Part shown: piece after piece, positions 42,775 through 55,000 of the stretch
How positions within the stretch are numbered: the stretch's first letter is position 1
How the letters are laid out: each line of letters opens with the position of its first letter
Assembly (NCBI GenBank): GCA_964017195.1
Contig: OZ024887.1
Span: forward strand, 2,608,881-2,672,880
Origin: Siderastrea radians
Taxonomy: Eukaryota; Cnidaria; Anthozoa; Scleractinia; Rhizangiidae
DNA: 64,000 bases
Reading direction: 5' to 3'
Made by a program: the position numbers and the translations under genes
The notes under the pieces: model-generated
Database searches by the model: none
Told to the model about the DNA's origin: nothing
Seen by the model: only the letters and a program-made list of their open reading frames with translations

Positions 42775-45086
42775 GTAGTACAGAGTCTAACTTGTCAAAG
42801 ATGCCTTCGTTTGATTCTCAGAACTTAAATCATTCGGGCGCAGGAAAAGATGCCTTTCCTTTTCAGTGCCCAGGTAAAATTGGGGTCTTACTAATGTTGT
42901 GAAAAGTGGATTAAAAAATAGCCTGTATCAAAAATAGCCGTTGTTGTGGGTATGAGCCTGCTCACGTTTAACCGCAATTAACTCCACAACCCTACTGGTT
43001 CCGGTTCAGTTACCGATTTTTGCTATAATTCTATAATCCTTGTAGAATTTAACCAACACTCGTGTTAGCCGCAGAACTTGAATCTTAAGGTAACAAGATT
43101 TTCATTCTCTTTCCTTCCCGGTCTCTATTCCCTTTCATTTCCGCCTTCGCTGCTTCCACTCAGCCAGGTTAAAGCCACCGAGTAGAAAGTTTAATGATGA
43201 CTTCAATCCCCTTTCTTTAAAAGTTTCTTTTTGATCGGTGACATGCATCAATTTCAAGAAAACAGTGGAAGTCCGAGGTGAAGCCAAACTCTAACAGCGT
43301 CAACTGATATGCTTTGAAAAATCAACTTTTTAATCCTTCCTTTGAACATCCGACTTTGGTCAGTTAACGGAAAGCACTTGCGCGATTAACTTTAGTCAGA
43401 TAAAAACCCTGCTTTTGTTTTTTGCAATTCCTAAACCCTGTTATCCCGCCCTGCGATGACCCTATTAATACGATCATTCCGTTTCCACGGCGACTTATTT
43501 TCGGCCCATAATACGGAAAGTACAGTCGTTTTCTTGTCTACCCTGCATAATGAATTCCCGTTTAAAATCTGACCACATATTCAAGGCCTGTCGGCCGTGG
43601 TCGGATTAACAGGTTCCACAGCATACTCTAGACTACAATTGGATACACAACACGTACTTTGTTTTTCTTCAGAAAACAACAACAACAACAACAACAAAAG
43701 TTCGATCACTTCCTCGTGTTCCCGCTAGTTAATTGAACTCAATTCGGAGCTTTCTGTCTGACCTGTCGCTCGTAATTTGTGCGGGCATGCAAACCGGGCA
43801 AAGGTTTCTCAGTAATTTTATGACTGTTATTACGTGACGATTGTGAATGACATCAAGCTCCCCGTCCACACTTTCCTGGTTGCATGAAGGACTGAAGGCG
43901 TGGTCTGAGTGAGCCTTGCATGTGGCCAGGCGCGTCTTTCTGAGCCGGAGGTCCGTATTAAACTAGGGAGAAGTCATGAAAGTTCTTGCTCTTTTCCCAG
44001 TCAGATGTAATCTAACATCTATGTCATATTTCAATTGCGACGAATGTAATTAAACTCATTGAGCAAAGATGATTGCGCTTTACTTTCCACTATCACTAAA
44101 ATGAAGCCCAACAATATAGAAACCCCCTCTCCCAGTGAAAAGGGAGTACTCCACTGTATTGACGTTTGTATTAGATATTATTATCTTTTGAGTTTTGTCC
44201 TAACGAGACAGACTGATAATCTTGATGCATGTTTACTCTGGCTAGTTGAACTTGCTGAAATATTGGCCGAATTTATTTTCCCTTCAGTGTTGACCAGCCT
44301 GGCAATTACTGGTTTAGTTTCACATTTGTGAAGTCTACTGCATGAGTATTTCCACAAGGCAACAAAGAGTAATATAACAGTTTCTTTTTGCGTTACATTT
44401 GTGGGCCTCAAATCAAACTGGATTTTTTACTGGGTTTGTACGAATTTTGATCTGATTCAGGGTAAAGTGATTTCAGCGAGTTTTCTGGAGCTTAGATTTG
44501 AAACAATGACCGTGGAATTAACGTTAACAAATTATATAAAAGCTGTGACAATTTCTACATTCATCTAGCAGAGGTCGCGAGGTCCACAGTCTTCTCTGCA
44601 TGATTATAGAAGCTAACCATAGCTTTGCATACACTTAAAATGCGGGGTATTGAAAGAAAAGGGTGGTCTCACTGGGAGACCAATTTATAAGCTGAAGGAA
44701 TTACTTACAATGCTTAAGTTTTAATATAAACTTGACTTCACAGGAAATTGGTGGAGTTGTGTTTCTGTTCAAGAGCCTTCTGGGTGGCTTCATCTGAAAG
44801 TGAAACTTATGCAAAGTCCTTGAGTGTAATCGACGTCAGTCGATACTTCATGAAGGCTTCTCTTTCGTTGGCTGTTTCAAAATTTATCTTCCCTGTTCTC
44901 AGTTTTCTCATGTTTTTTAGATTATTTTTTCCTTTTTTAATGTAAATGCTTTAATAATTAGTAGTAAACTGTTGTTTTTCTCCCTGAGGAGCAAAGCTTT
45001 TATCAAATTTTGGAGGGAGCTTTATTTACAAATTAGCATTTTTTGAGGGTTCAGGGGGGTTTAAATTTCTGAGGCAGTTTAGATTC

Positions 45087-45138
45087 TCAGACGGTCGCTC
45101 CCTCTTAGCGTGAAAGCGAGTAATTTCGGACCGTCTGA
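45087..45138. repeat. Hairpin with 10-bp perfect stem, unit 1
   Basis: TCAGACGGTC at 45087-45096 pairs with GACCGTCTGA at 45129-45138. The same structure is at 54370-54421 and 63641-63692. A smaller one (GGTCTC/GAGACC) lies near 44667-44683. Confidence 0.6.
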
Positions 45139-47030
45139 CAGCTAGGCTACAGTAGGTTCAGAGAGCTTAGTTATGGAAAAACAACAACTGGAATTCACGA
45201 CGTAAAGAAAGAAAGAACCTAACTGTTAGCTTTCATTCATTCAAGACAAGACTTATGATAAGACAAAAATGGTTCTTGTCTTGTCATTAAGCCAAAGTAA
45301 GCATGACAGCCTCTATGATCTAAAGTTTGCTGTATTTCTCTTTCGTCGCTTTCTTCAGTGATTCGAGGACGAGATTTTGCTATCAGGTAGACCCGTGTTA
45401 TGATTAACTTAAAACCCCTTTTTATTTTGGTATTCTCGGTGAATACCAGTTCAACAATGGATGAAATAACAAGAAAGCCCAATTGGGAAAACGGCTTGGA
45501 ACTAAATCAAATAACAGATCCAAATTTAGAAATTTTCCCGGCATACAGCACATCATTATAATCAACAAGTTAGCGCACCATGTTTTCGCTTTCTTCGGAT
45601 AGTCGTCCGATACGCGGAAGGCGACTTTTGCCAGCGCACGCAGGAACTGAAAAACAAAAACAAAAACAAGAAAAAGAAAGAGGGACTGGTTAAACATTTG
45701 CTATGACTTGTTCATTCTTTCGTCTCCTCTCATTACCATGGTTGCTAATTATAAGGGTCTAGAAATATCAGTCAAAAATGACCCAGTGACACCTTTTTCA
45801 ACTTAGTTTGGTAGTAGAATGCAAAACAGTTCGTATTGTAGTATGTGCAAGTTTCGGTCCACGATCCGGCTTACGAACCCGCGCTATCAAGGAACAAAAA
45901 ACTAAAGCTAACGTGAATCTGGTGAGTGAGATTGGGGAGAAACGCGCTAGAAATGCTCTCCGCTTCCAGCGCTCCGCTCCTCGCCAGTAACAGTACATTT
46001 TTGGCGATTCGAATTTTGATAGAAGAAAAGCGACAGTTTCGAAGTTTAGTTTGGTGATGGACAAAGGAGATAACCCACAGCAATCGTACTCAAAATATGT
46101 TACCATTTGTAGGAGAATACCACAAGATTGTACTTTCTAGAAATACTGTCAAGAAATATTTTTTTAATATATTTTATATACTTGTGTATTTTATTTTACT
46201 TTTATTATTTTTAGTTATTTATTACATTAATCTCAGTTGTTTGACATTTAATCTCAAAATACAGTAAACTCGCAAAACGTCAACAGTGTGGTGATTTCAG
46301 GTAAATGATTGTGCAACAGACCAACTGTTTTTGATGAGGATCACAAGAGAAAACAAGAAAAGCCCCAGGGGCATTGGACCCCGCCGTTGTTTTCCCTCCC
46401 CCCAGGGTGCAAAATGTAATACGGTCACTCAAGATACGAGCCCAAGTGGTGTAATTTTTTAAGTTGGGGATTTATCGTACCTTTGACGTGTTTGCTGCCA
46501 TTCCCCCCCTAAACGTCTTCTTTGCACCCGTCTCCCTGTGAAAACATGAATCCCTGATAGTATGAACCCCACCCCCCCATTCCTAGCCTTCGCGAAGAAG
46601 AACGTGACAAAATATTTTGACCATAGCGCGACTCAGTTACGTCACCTTTTTTTTAAACGAACTGACATCTCAGCGTATAAGTTCTAAATAACAAGTACAC
46701 GGAAGTTTAAATAGCTTCATTGCAAGTTGGAAAAGAAACTTATCCTAAAATGTAAAGGAAATGGGTATCTACTGAAAAAAAAAGTTAAAGTCGATTTTTA
46801 GGCCATGATTCAATAAGTGATTTGGATCAAGGAACGTACTTCACTGAATTTCAATGACGCAATGTTTACTTGCCAAGGCACGTAACATGAATTGTTGGCT
46901 TTCAAAGCTCGCTAGCACTTTCGTCCTTGCTCTAGTCGAAGAGAAGTTAGCTCCATTGAATTCCTTGTACTTTTCTATACACGTTTCCCTAAAAAGTTTG
47001 ACGAAGCAAAGCAAAACAGAACTGCCATTA

Positions 47031-47929
47031 GGGAAGGTACGTTTTTTCTTGGGGGGGGGGGGGGGCTGGGCCCTCAGAGGGGAGGGTCATCAGTGAAAGC
47101 GAGCACCAAAAGGGGAGGGCCATACCTCATGTGAGCTGTTCAAGGGAGGGTCACACATCTTTTCCAGAACTTTTGTGATGTTGCTTTCCATTTTTCTTAC
47201 AGATTAAGTTTTTCTTTTCACCTACTTTGATTTAATTTGGTGTTTTATTATAGGTACTTGGTTACATTTCTACGTGTATATTATGCCATGGCACATAGTT
47301 TTGCTCGGATGACTCCTTTTCTGTCCGTATCGAGAAGTACTTGACTCAGGTATCATTTCTTCAGCTTCTTGCTGTTGGCTATCCGCTGCCTGATCTCCTG
47401 AGTCGTTTAGTTCTGAAGAGTTACTAGTAGATTCAACAATGCGCTCTAGGCTGTCAGAAATGTAGGAAATATTTGTTTTTGAGAGGCAGATTTCGCATGC
47501 TAAACAAAGAAACCTTTCTGTTAAAATAACCAACAGCAATGCCGGCTAGTCGGAGAAAGAAGCGCGTGTATTTTCCCTTAGATATTTTATGTTCAAAACT
47601 TTTATAATACTCAAATACTTCCATATTCAAACTTCAGCTATAAAACGTAAATATCCCACACTGATTGTTCGCATTTTCCTTGTTTCAGCGCGCACACATT
47701 CAATATCGAGATATATTCATATTCAAACACTTTGCGTTCACAAGCGAAACGTTCTGAGGTTTCTACAGCATGGAACATACCATGTAGTAGTGAGGGGAGG
47801 GTCGCACTTTTGTCAGTCACCTAAAGGTGGGGGGTGAGGAGTTTTTTTTATCAAAACGCAAAGGAGGGCCAACACTTCTTTGGGAAAAAATACCAAAATT
47901 CCCCAGCCCTTCTCCTACGTACCTTCCCC
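47031..47929. mobile_element. 0.9-kb element with inverted ends, unit 1
   Basis: It starts GGGAAGGTACGTTTTTTCTT with a poly-G tract and ends CTACGTACCTTCCCC, so about 12 bp are inverted-repeated at the ends. Subterminal GGGGAGGGTC/GAGGGCC repeats occur at both sides. An 89-codon minus-strand frame inside (47270-47539) is preceded by an acceptor-like TTATTTTAACAG but has no known domain and no transposase features. No target duplication is evident. Confidence 0.55.
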
Positions 47930-48257
47930 AAAAATGCTTGCATTTCCATGCTGAATAATGTCTGTTTAGCAGGCTCGGGTATCGAATCGGCGCCTTTCAA
48001 AGCTTTTTAGCATCTTTGTCCTTGCTCTCGTCGAAGAGATTTTAAGGCCATTCTATCCCTAGTAATTTTCTACACCGTCGTTCATGAAGATTTTAGCGAA
48101 TCGATCCTAAAGGACTGGAGACATTGCTTATGTTGACCGAAAGTTTGCAACACATATTTGTTTGGCCGAGGGAACTCTGAGGCAAGCCACCACCAAAAAA
48201 ACAAAAAATGGGTATTACTAGACCCCGTCCTGACGGCGGGGTAAAAAAAAAAAAAAA

Positions 48258-48369
48258 TTGCTCCCGGCGGGGTTTGAACCCGCGACCTTCGCATTACTTC
48301 AGCACCCTCGGCGGTTGCCGCCAATACTGCTTATAAGTACGACGCTCTAACCGACTGTGCTACGGGAGC
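48258..48369 (-). tRNA. tRNA-Ile (anticodon UAU) with intron, unit 1
   Basis: On the minus strand: acceptor GCTCCCG/CGGGAGC, D arm with GCACAGTCGGTTAGAGC, anticodon stem TCGTA/TGCGA and loop CTTATAA, giving anticodon TAT. A ~37-nt intron sits after position 37, the canonical site, and contains a GGCGGCAACCGCC hairpin. The T arm is GCGGGTTCAAACCCCGC. A run of about 14 T follows as Pol III stop. Animal tRNA-Ile(UAU) genes typically carry such an intron. Confidence 0.9.
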
Positions 48370-48600
48370 TGGCTGGTTGAAGAGAGGTCTTCTAGTAATT
48401 GTGATTATTTTAAAAATTCTAAATCTCGGTTATTGAATTTCTAAGCTTTCCGGATAACCCGCTTTTTCATGGCATTAGGAAACTGGATGCCATTGTTAAT
48501 TATTTTGTGCTGCAAAACTGAGAGAAAAACTACGTACTACACAGGGTATTCAGACCTAGTCTTTTCCTAGCCTTTTTTTTTTCAGTTTATTTTATTTCAG

Positions 48601-48601
48601 T

Positions 48602-48638
<37 letters not shown>
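48601..48638. repeat. (CTTT)n microsatellite, unit 1
   Basis: Nine CTTT units; recurs at about 57888-57919 in unit 2. Confidence 0.9.
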
Positions 48639-48903
48639 TACGTTTCTCAAAATTTTTACTACCAATTTTAAACATGTTCTAGCATAATTTTATCAATCAA
48701 ATTTTGGCTGTTGTATCTGTTTAGTATAGGGAGTCATAAGATGCTTTGGCATGTTTTCTTCATCCTTTAAGTGGCTTTTTAATTTACTTTTGTTTTTGTG
48801 CACTGTTCCCATTTTTGCTTTGGGAATGTTCCCATTAAGGGATGATTGTTCCTCTTTGGAGTGGTTCTCTTAGCATTTTAGGAACAAATTGCTGTTAAAA
48901 ATA

Positions 48904-49301
48904 GGAACAAAGTGTTCATTTAGAGCTAAAAAGAACCTTTTGTTCCGAATTTTTAACATTGAAAGGAACTTTTTGTTCCTAAATGATCGGCTTAGGAACA
49001 AGTGTTCCCAATGGTGTTGTTCCTCTTTTATCATTTTGGTCCTTTTAAATCGCTTGAGGAACAATTGTTCCTATTAATGCGTTCCCTTTTAGAGTAGCTG
49101 TTCCTTTATGCTGACAGGAGGAACTTTTGTTCCCAATTACTTACGTTCCTTTTCTTGTAAAGGAACGTTTGTTCCTTTCTATCGTTGTTCCTGCTTTGAA
49201 AATTGGTTCCTATTTATTCATTTGAGGAACAATTGTTCCCATTAATGGTTCCGTTTTGAATGAAATGTTCCTTTTTATAGGCGCATGGAACAGTTTGTTC
49301 C
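48904..49301. repeat. Field of GGAAC-N4/5-GTTCC palindromes, unit 1
   Basis: Palindromic 14- to 15-mers sit at 48904 (end imperfect), 48932, 48965, 48995, 49058, 49120, 49162, 49226 and 49287, with many single GTTCC/GGAAC motifs between them from 48790 to 49365. Two are exact GGAACAATTGTTCC. The spacing is irregular (about 30-65 bp) and the sequence between them is not repeated, so it is not a simple tandem repeat. The 60-odd-codon frames here are artefacts. Confidence 0.85.
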
Positions 49302-51786
49302 TAACCATTAGTTCCTATTTATGTAAAATGGTTCCTATTAAGAAATTACAGTTCCTTTGTACATCTTCTCCAACAGAAACATTCTTCTTTTCTTGCCATC
49401 TATGATTTTATCGCTTTTTAATTGGCAAAACGTTTGGTGTAGTGTTTTAAGTTTCAAGCAACACGGAGCAGAGTCAATAGCAGATTGTAAGAGACTTTTC
49501 GAGGCGCTTATAGACTTGTCCGGGCAAGATTGAACATTGCACCAACGCCTTTTCTCACATTGAATTTGTAAATGTATTTAAGAATAATGAAGAAGTTATG
49601 GTGCCCCAACCCAAGGTTACGCGCGGTTGCGTCTCCCGCCTCCTTTCTCTACTCGGTGTACTAAAAAATGTGATGTACTACAGGTATCAGTGATTTTTAA
49701 ACTTCAAAACTGCTCACTTGAGAATGCAAATGTTAACTTAATCATGATTCCAACATCGATATTTTTGGCGGATAGCCGATGACCCATGCCGGTCGCAACC
49801 AACATCGCAAAAGGCAACTGCGCACGAAACAGTCACCCTTAAGGCTTGATTATTGGCACGTAAACTGTGGCTTAATGGCGCTACTATGGAATATCATATC
49901 TTGGCGTTTACAGTGCAAGGGTGGTTGCAAACTTGATCGCTGTTTAATTGGACCATTCAGTAAATAGCTCGTAAGATTTGCGGTGGTCAAGCGTTTTACC
50001 GCAATTAACTCCGGCTCCGGTTGTTTAAAAGCCGATTAAAATTAATCCATGATTCTCTTAATGAAATAAGCCGCAACGTGAGAAATAAGTAAAGAGCGAG
50101 AAATTTCCCCTTTTCTGGCCCTTTCTCGCGTTTCGTCTCTGCACTTGCACGTTTCATTCAACCGTTCGTGATTGCCTCGCAGCTACAGTTTGTGGCAACA
50201 ACGCAGACGTGCTCATGGCGGTTTTAAATCCACTTTCTCAGTGGCCGCCACTTTTAAAATACAGCTTATTACAGCTGGAGATTAAAGTTTAAATTGAAAC
50301 TGAGGCCCGCTAAAACAACATAAAGTTACGTTTGAAGATACGTTTTTTTATGAATCTGAATAATCCCACTTTGAACAGCCTGTTGCTGGTGTTCACCCAT
50401 CTCAGACACGCACTTGTAGTACAGGATAGAAGCTATGTAGACAAGAGGCGACTCGAATTCTGAGCTTATAATCAAATGGGATTCAACCTGCCCGTCTCCT
50501 AAAGAAATAGAGGCAGTAGTAACCTAATTTTGGCCCTGATAACAAACATGTACAGATAATATCGACTAAATAACGCTGCCAAAATAATAGATAAAGGAGT
50601 AAACGACTTAATGAGGATCACAACCATAAAAATATTTTTACCGTGAAGTGTGTCTTTTGAAATCAAATTTCGCATAGAAGATAAGTTTCGATTGCCTTCC
50701 TCACTAGCTACACAAACTATTGAACATATCGCCAAAGTTTATTTTTCACTGGTTTCCAAGCAACAATGTTGCCATAGCAACGACAACGCATTAAATCTAG
50801 TCAAACACTTTATAGCAAAACTTTAAGAATTTGAACCACTCAACCTGCACAAGTTAAAGGCAAACTTAGAAAAAAATCGGCAAGACCGTCTTCAAGTAAA
50901 TCATGAATCACTTTTTACGGGCTGACTTTGGTCATTCCGGCATTTGCCTTATTCTCTTCTCTGTTCATAGATCTTTTATGATAGCAAAACATTCTAAGTA
51001 CACATTGACCTTGCTAGGTGGCTGCGGTTCTAAGATCTCATGTTATGTTTGTCTAACTGCTTAGACCAACGGACGAAAATTACAAAATCTGAAGCCCTGA
51101 ACCTCCTTGACACGTACATGCAACCATTTGTACGGAGTCATCTAAACCGCGCTGGTTACATCCGCTACTGTGTAAACCGGGCTAATCGATAAATGGAGAG
51201 AGCTTATGACACAAAACACTAATAAGAATATAAAGAAGTAAAATTGGTTTTTATTTAGGCCTTTGATCAAGTTCAACTTCCAGTTACTAGAACTTAGAAG
51301 TGTTTGTTTTCAAGAGCGAGGAGAACAACCGCAGGATCCCTCGTATAAATTGCCGCAAGAAGCTTGCTGTAGCCGCGCCAGTGGAAAGAAGGGGCGAAGA
51401 AGAGTGCGCTGTTTCGGCTCATCGCTCAGCTTCACTCTAACAACATCGCCATCTACGCATGCTAAACCACAACAAAAACCTCATTTTGCGTGTTTTTCAG
51501 ATAGGAAGTACGTAAGAGCAAGAGAGTTGTATTAAAAGTTCCGTGACTCGGTTCGGCGAACATGACTCGGAAAGAAGCGGCTGCCAACATTGATAATACC
51601 GACTTTCCTTCTCTTTCTGTATTAACGTGCTACGTCTGTCGGTTGAGTTTCGAGCACGTTCTTTACAACTGATCACTTGAAAACTGAAGGGAAACCATGC
51701 AATTACGAAAATGTCGATATTAGTGTCGGATAACTGAAGAACATAGCTTTGCAACCTGACTGCCAGTTTTGGTTGAAGATCGTAGT

Positions 51787-52066
51787 AGTGGGGGGGGGGG
51801 GGGGGAGGGGGGACAGGGGGTTTAAACCTCCCACTTCCCGTACCCTTTACTCCCGGTTCCCGCCCTGTATTTTTTGGCTCCCGCCCCTATGCATTTTTTC
51901 GATTGCGAAATATTGCGCAATGTTGCGTAATTTTTCGCTTTTTCTCCCGCTTCCCGCCACCTTGGGAATCCCGCCTCCCGCCCCCTCTTCTCCCGCCTCC
52001 CGTACACCTCACGCCCCCTTTTCTCCCGGTCTCCCGCCCCCTGTCCCCCCCCCCCCCCTCCACGTA
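51787..52066. mobile_element. GC-rich MITE, unit 2 copy
   Basis: Same element and GTAGTA flanks as in unit 1, with a longer poly-G tract. Confidence 0.75.
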
Positions 52067-55000
52067 GTACAGAGTCTAACTTGTCAAAGATGCCTTCGTT
52101 TGATTCTCAGAACTTAAATCATTCGGGCGCAGGAAAAGATGCCTTTCCTTTTCAGTGCCTAGGTAAAATTGGGGTCTTACTAATGTTGTGAAAAGTGGAT
52201 GAAAAAATAGCCTGCATCAAAAATAGCCGTTGTTGTGGGTATGAGCCTGCTCACGTTTAACCGCAATTAACTCCACAACCCTACTGGTTCCGGTTCAGTT
52301 ACCGATTTTTGCTATAATTCTATAATCCTTGTAGAATTCAACCAACACTCGTGTTAGCCGCAGAACTTGAATCTTAAGGTAACAAGATTTGCATTCTCTT
52401 TCCTTCCCGGTCTCTATTCCCTTTCATTTCCGCCTTCGCTGCTTCCACTCAGCCAGGTTAAAGCTACCGAGTAGAAAGTTTAATGATGACTTCAATCCCC
52501 TTTCTTAAAAGTTTCTTTTTGATCGGCGACATACATCAGTTTCAAGAAAACAGTGGAAGTCCGAGGTGAAGCCAAACTCTAACAGCGTCAACTGATATGT
52601 TTTGAAAAATCAACTTTTTAATCCTTCTTTTGAACAACCGACTTTGGTCAGTTAACGGAAAGCACTTGCGCGATTAACTTTAGTCAGATAAAAACCCTGC
52701 TTTTGTTTTTTGCAATTCCTAAGCCCTGTTATCCCCGCCCTGCGATGACCCTATTAATACGATCATTCCGTTTCCACGGCGACTTATTTTCGGCCCATAA
52801 TACGGAAAGTACAGTCGTTTTCTTGTCCACTCTGTATAATGAATTCCCGTTTAAAATCTGACCACATATTCAAGGCCTGTCGGCCGTGGTCGGATTAACA
52901 GGTTCCACAGCATACTCTAGCCTACAATTGGATACACAACACGTACATTGTTTTTCTTCAGAAAAAAAAAACAGCAACAAAAGCTCGATCACCTCCTCGT
53001 GTTCCCGCTAGTTAATTGAACTGAATTCGGAGCTTTCTGTCTGACCTGTCGCTCGTAATTTGTGCGGGCATGCAAACCGGGCAAAGGTTTCTCAGTAATT
53101 TTATGACTGTTATTACGTGACGATTGTGAATGACATTAAGCTCCCCGTCCATACTTTCCTGGTTGTATGAAGGACTGAAGGCGTGGTCTGAGTGAGCCTT
53201 GCATGTGGCCAGGCGCGTCTTTCTGAGCCGGAGGTCCGTATTAAACTAGGGAGAAGTCATGAAAGTTCTTGCTCTTTTCCCAGTCAGATGTAATCTAACA
53301 TCTATGTCACATTTCAATTGGGACGAATGTAATTAAACTCATTGAGCAAAGATGATTGCGCTTTACTTTCCACTATCACTAAAATGAAGCCCAACAATAT
53401 AGAAACCCCCTCTCCCCGTGAAAAGGGAGTACTCCACTGTATTGACGTTTGTATTAGATATTATTATCTTTTGAGTTTTGTCCTAACGAGACAGACTGAT
53501 AATCTTGATGCATGTTTACTCTGGCTAGTTGAACTTGCTGAAATATTGGCCGATTTTATTTTCCCTTCAGTGTTGACCAGCCTGGCAATTACTGGTTTAG
53601 TTTCACATTTGTGAAGTCTACTGCATGAGTATTTCCACAAGGCAACAAAGAGTAATATAACAGTTTCTTTTCGCGTTACATTTGTGGGCCTCAAATCAAA
53701 CTGGATTTTTTACTGGGTTTGTACGAATTTTGATCTGATTCAGGGTAAAGTGATTTCAGCGACCTTTCTGGAGCTTAGATTTGAAACAATGAGCGTGGAA
53801 TTAACGTTAACAAATTATATAAAAGCTGTGACAATTTCTACATTCATCTAGCAGAGGTCGCGAGGTCCACAGTCTTCTCTGCATGATTATTTAAGCTAAC
53901 CATAGCTTTTTATACACTTAAAATGCGGGGTATTGAAAGAAAAGGGTGGTCTCACTGGGAGACCAATTTATAAGCTGAAGGAATTACTTACAATGCTTAA
54001 GTTTTAATATAAACTTGACTTCACAGGAAATTGGTGGAGTTGTGTTTCTGTTCAAGAGCCTTCTGGGTGGCTTCATCTGAAAGTGAAACTTATGCAAAGT
54101 CCTTGAGTGTAATCGACGTCAGTCGATACTTCATGAAGGCTTCTCTTTCGTTGGCTGTTTCAAAATTTATCTTCCCTGTTCTCAGTTTTCTCATGTTTTT
54201 TAGATTATTTTTTTCCTTTTTTAATGAAATGCTTTAATAATTAGTAGTAAACTGTTGTTTTTCTCCCTGAGGAGCAAAGCTTTTATCAAATTTTGGAGGG
54301 AGCTTTATTTACAAATTAGCATTTTTTGAGGGTTCAGGGGGGTTTAAATTTCTGAGGCAGTTTAGATTCTCAGACGGTCGCTCCCTCTTAGCGTGAAAGC
54401 GAGTAATTTCGGACCGTCTGACAGCTAGGCTACAGTAGGTTCAGAGAGCTTAGTTATGGAAAAACAACAACTGGAATTCACGACGTAAAGAAAGAAAGAA
54501 CCTAACTGTTAGCTTTCATTCATTCAAGACAAGACTTATGATAAGACAAAAATGGTTCTTGTCTTGTCATTAAGCCAAAGTAAGCATGACAGCCTCTATG
54601 ATCTAAAGTTTGCTGTATTTCTATTTCGTCGCTTTCTTCAGTGATTCGAGGAGGAGATTTTGCTATCAGGTAGACCCGTGTTATGATTACCTTAAAACCC
54701 CTTTTTATTTTGGTATTCTCGGTGAATACCAGTTCAACAATGGATGAAATAACAAGAAAGCCCAATTGGGAAAACGGCTTGGAACTAAATCAAATAACAG
54801 ATCCAAATTTAGAAATTTTCCCGGCATACAGCACATCATTATAATCAACAAGTTAGCGCACCATGTTTTCGCTTTCTTCGGAAATTCGTCCGATACGCGG
54901 AAGGCGACTTTTGCCAGCGCACGCAGGAACTGAAAAACAAAAACAAAAACAAGAAAAAGAAAGAGGGACTGGTTAAACATTTGCTATGACTTGTTCATTC

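Larger units (their letters stand above)
40277..49590. repeat. Tandem unit 1 (9.31 kb)
   Basis: The unit starts at AGAAGTTATGCTGCCCCAAC and its whole content recurs at 49591 and 58872. The left ~5.3 kb differs from units 2 and 3 by many substitutions and small indels, whereas from about 45.6 kb to the end it is almost identical to unit 2. No spliced or long open gene is recognisable. Contents in order: RFX-like X-box (41488), GC-rich MITE (42506), hairpins (44667, 45087), TIR element (47031), tRNA-Ile (48258), (CTTT)n and the GGAAC palindrome field. Confidence 0.9.

Noticed and set aside
44059..44331. 90-codon frame conserved in three units, and similar small frames at 45237, 45422 and 45798
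   Set aside because: Conservation follows from the recent duplications. Substitutions between units do not favour silent sites and no domain is visible.
47270..47539. Minus-strand frame with Ser/Glu-rich composition, preceded by an acceptor-like site
   Set aside because: No partner exon, domain or donor found; it sits inside an inverted-repeat element. Kept only as a note there.
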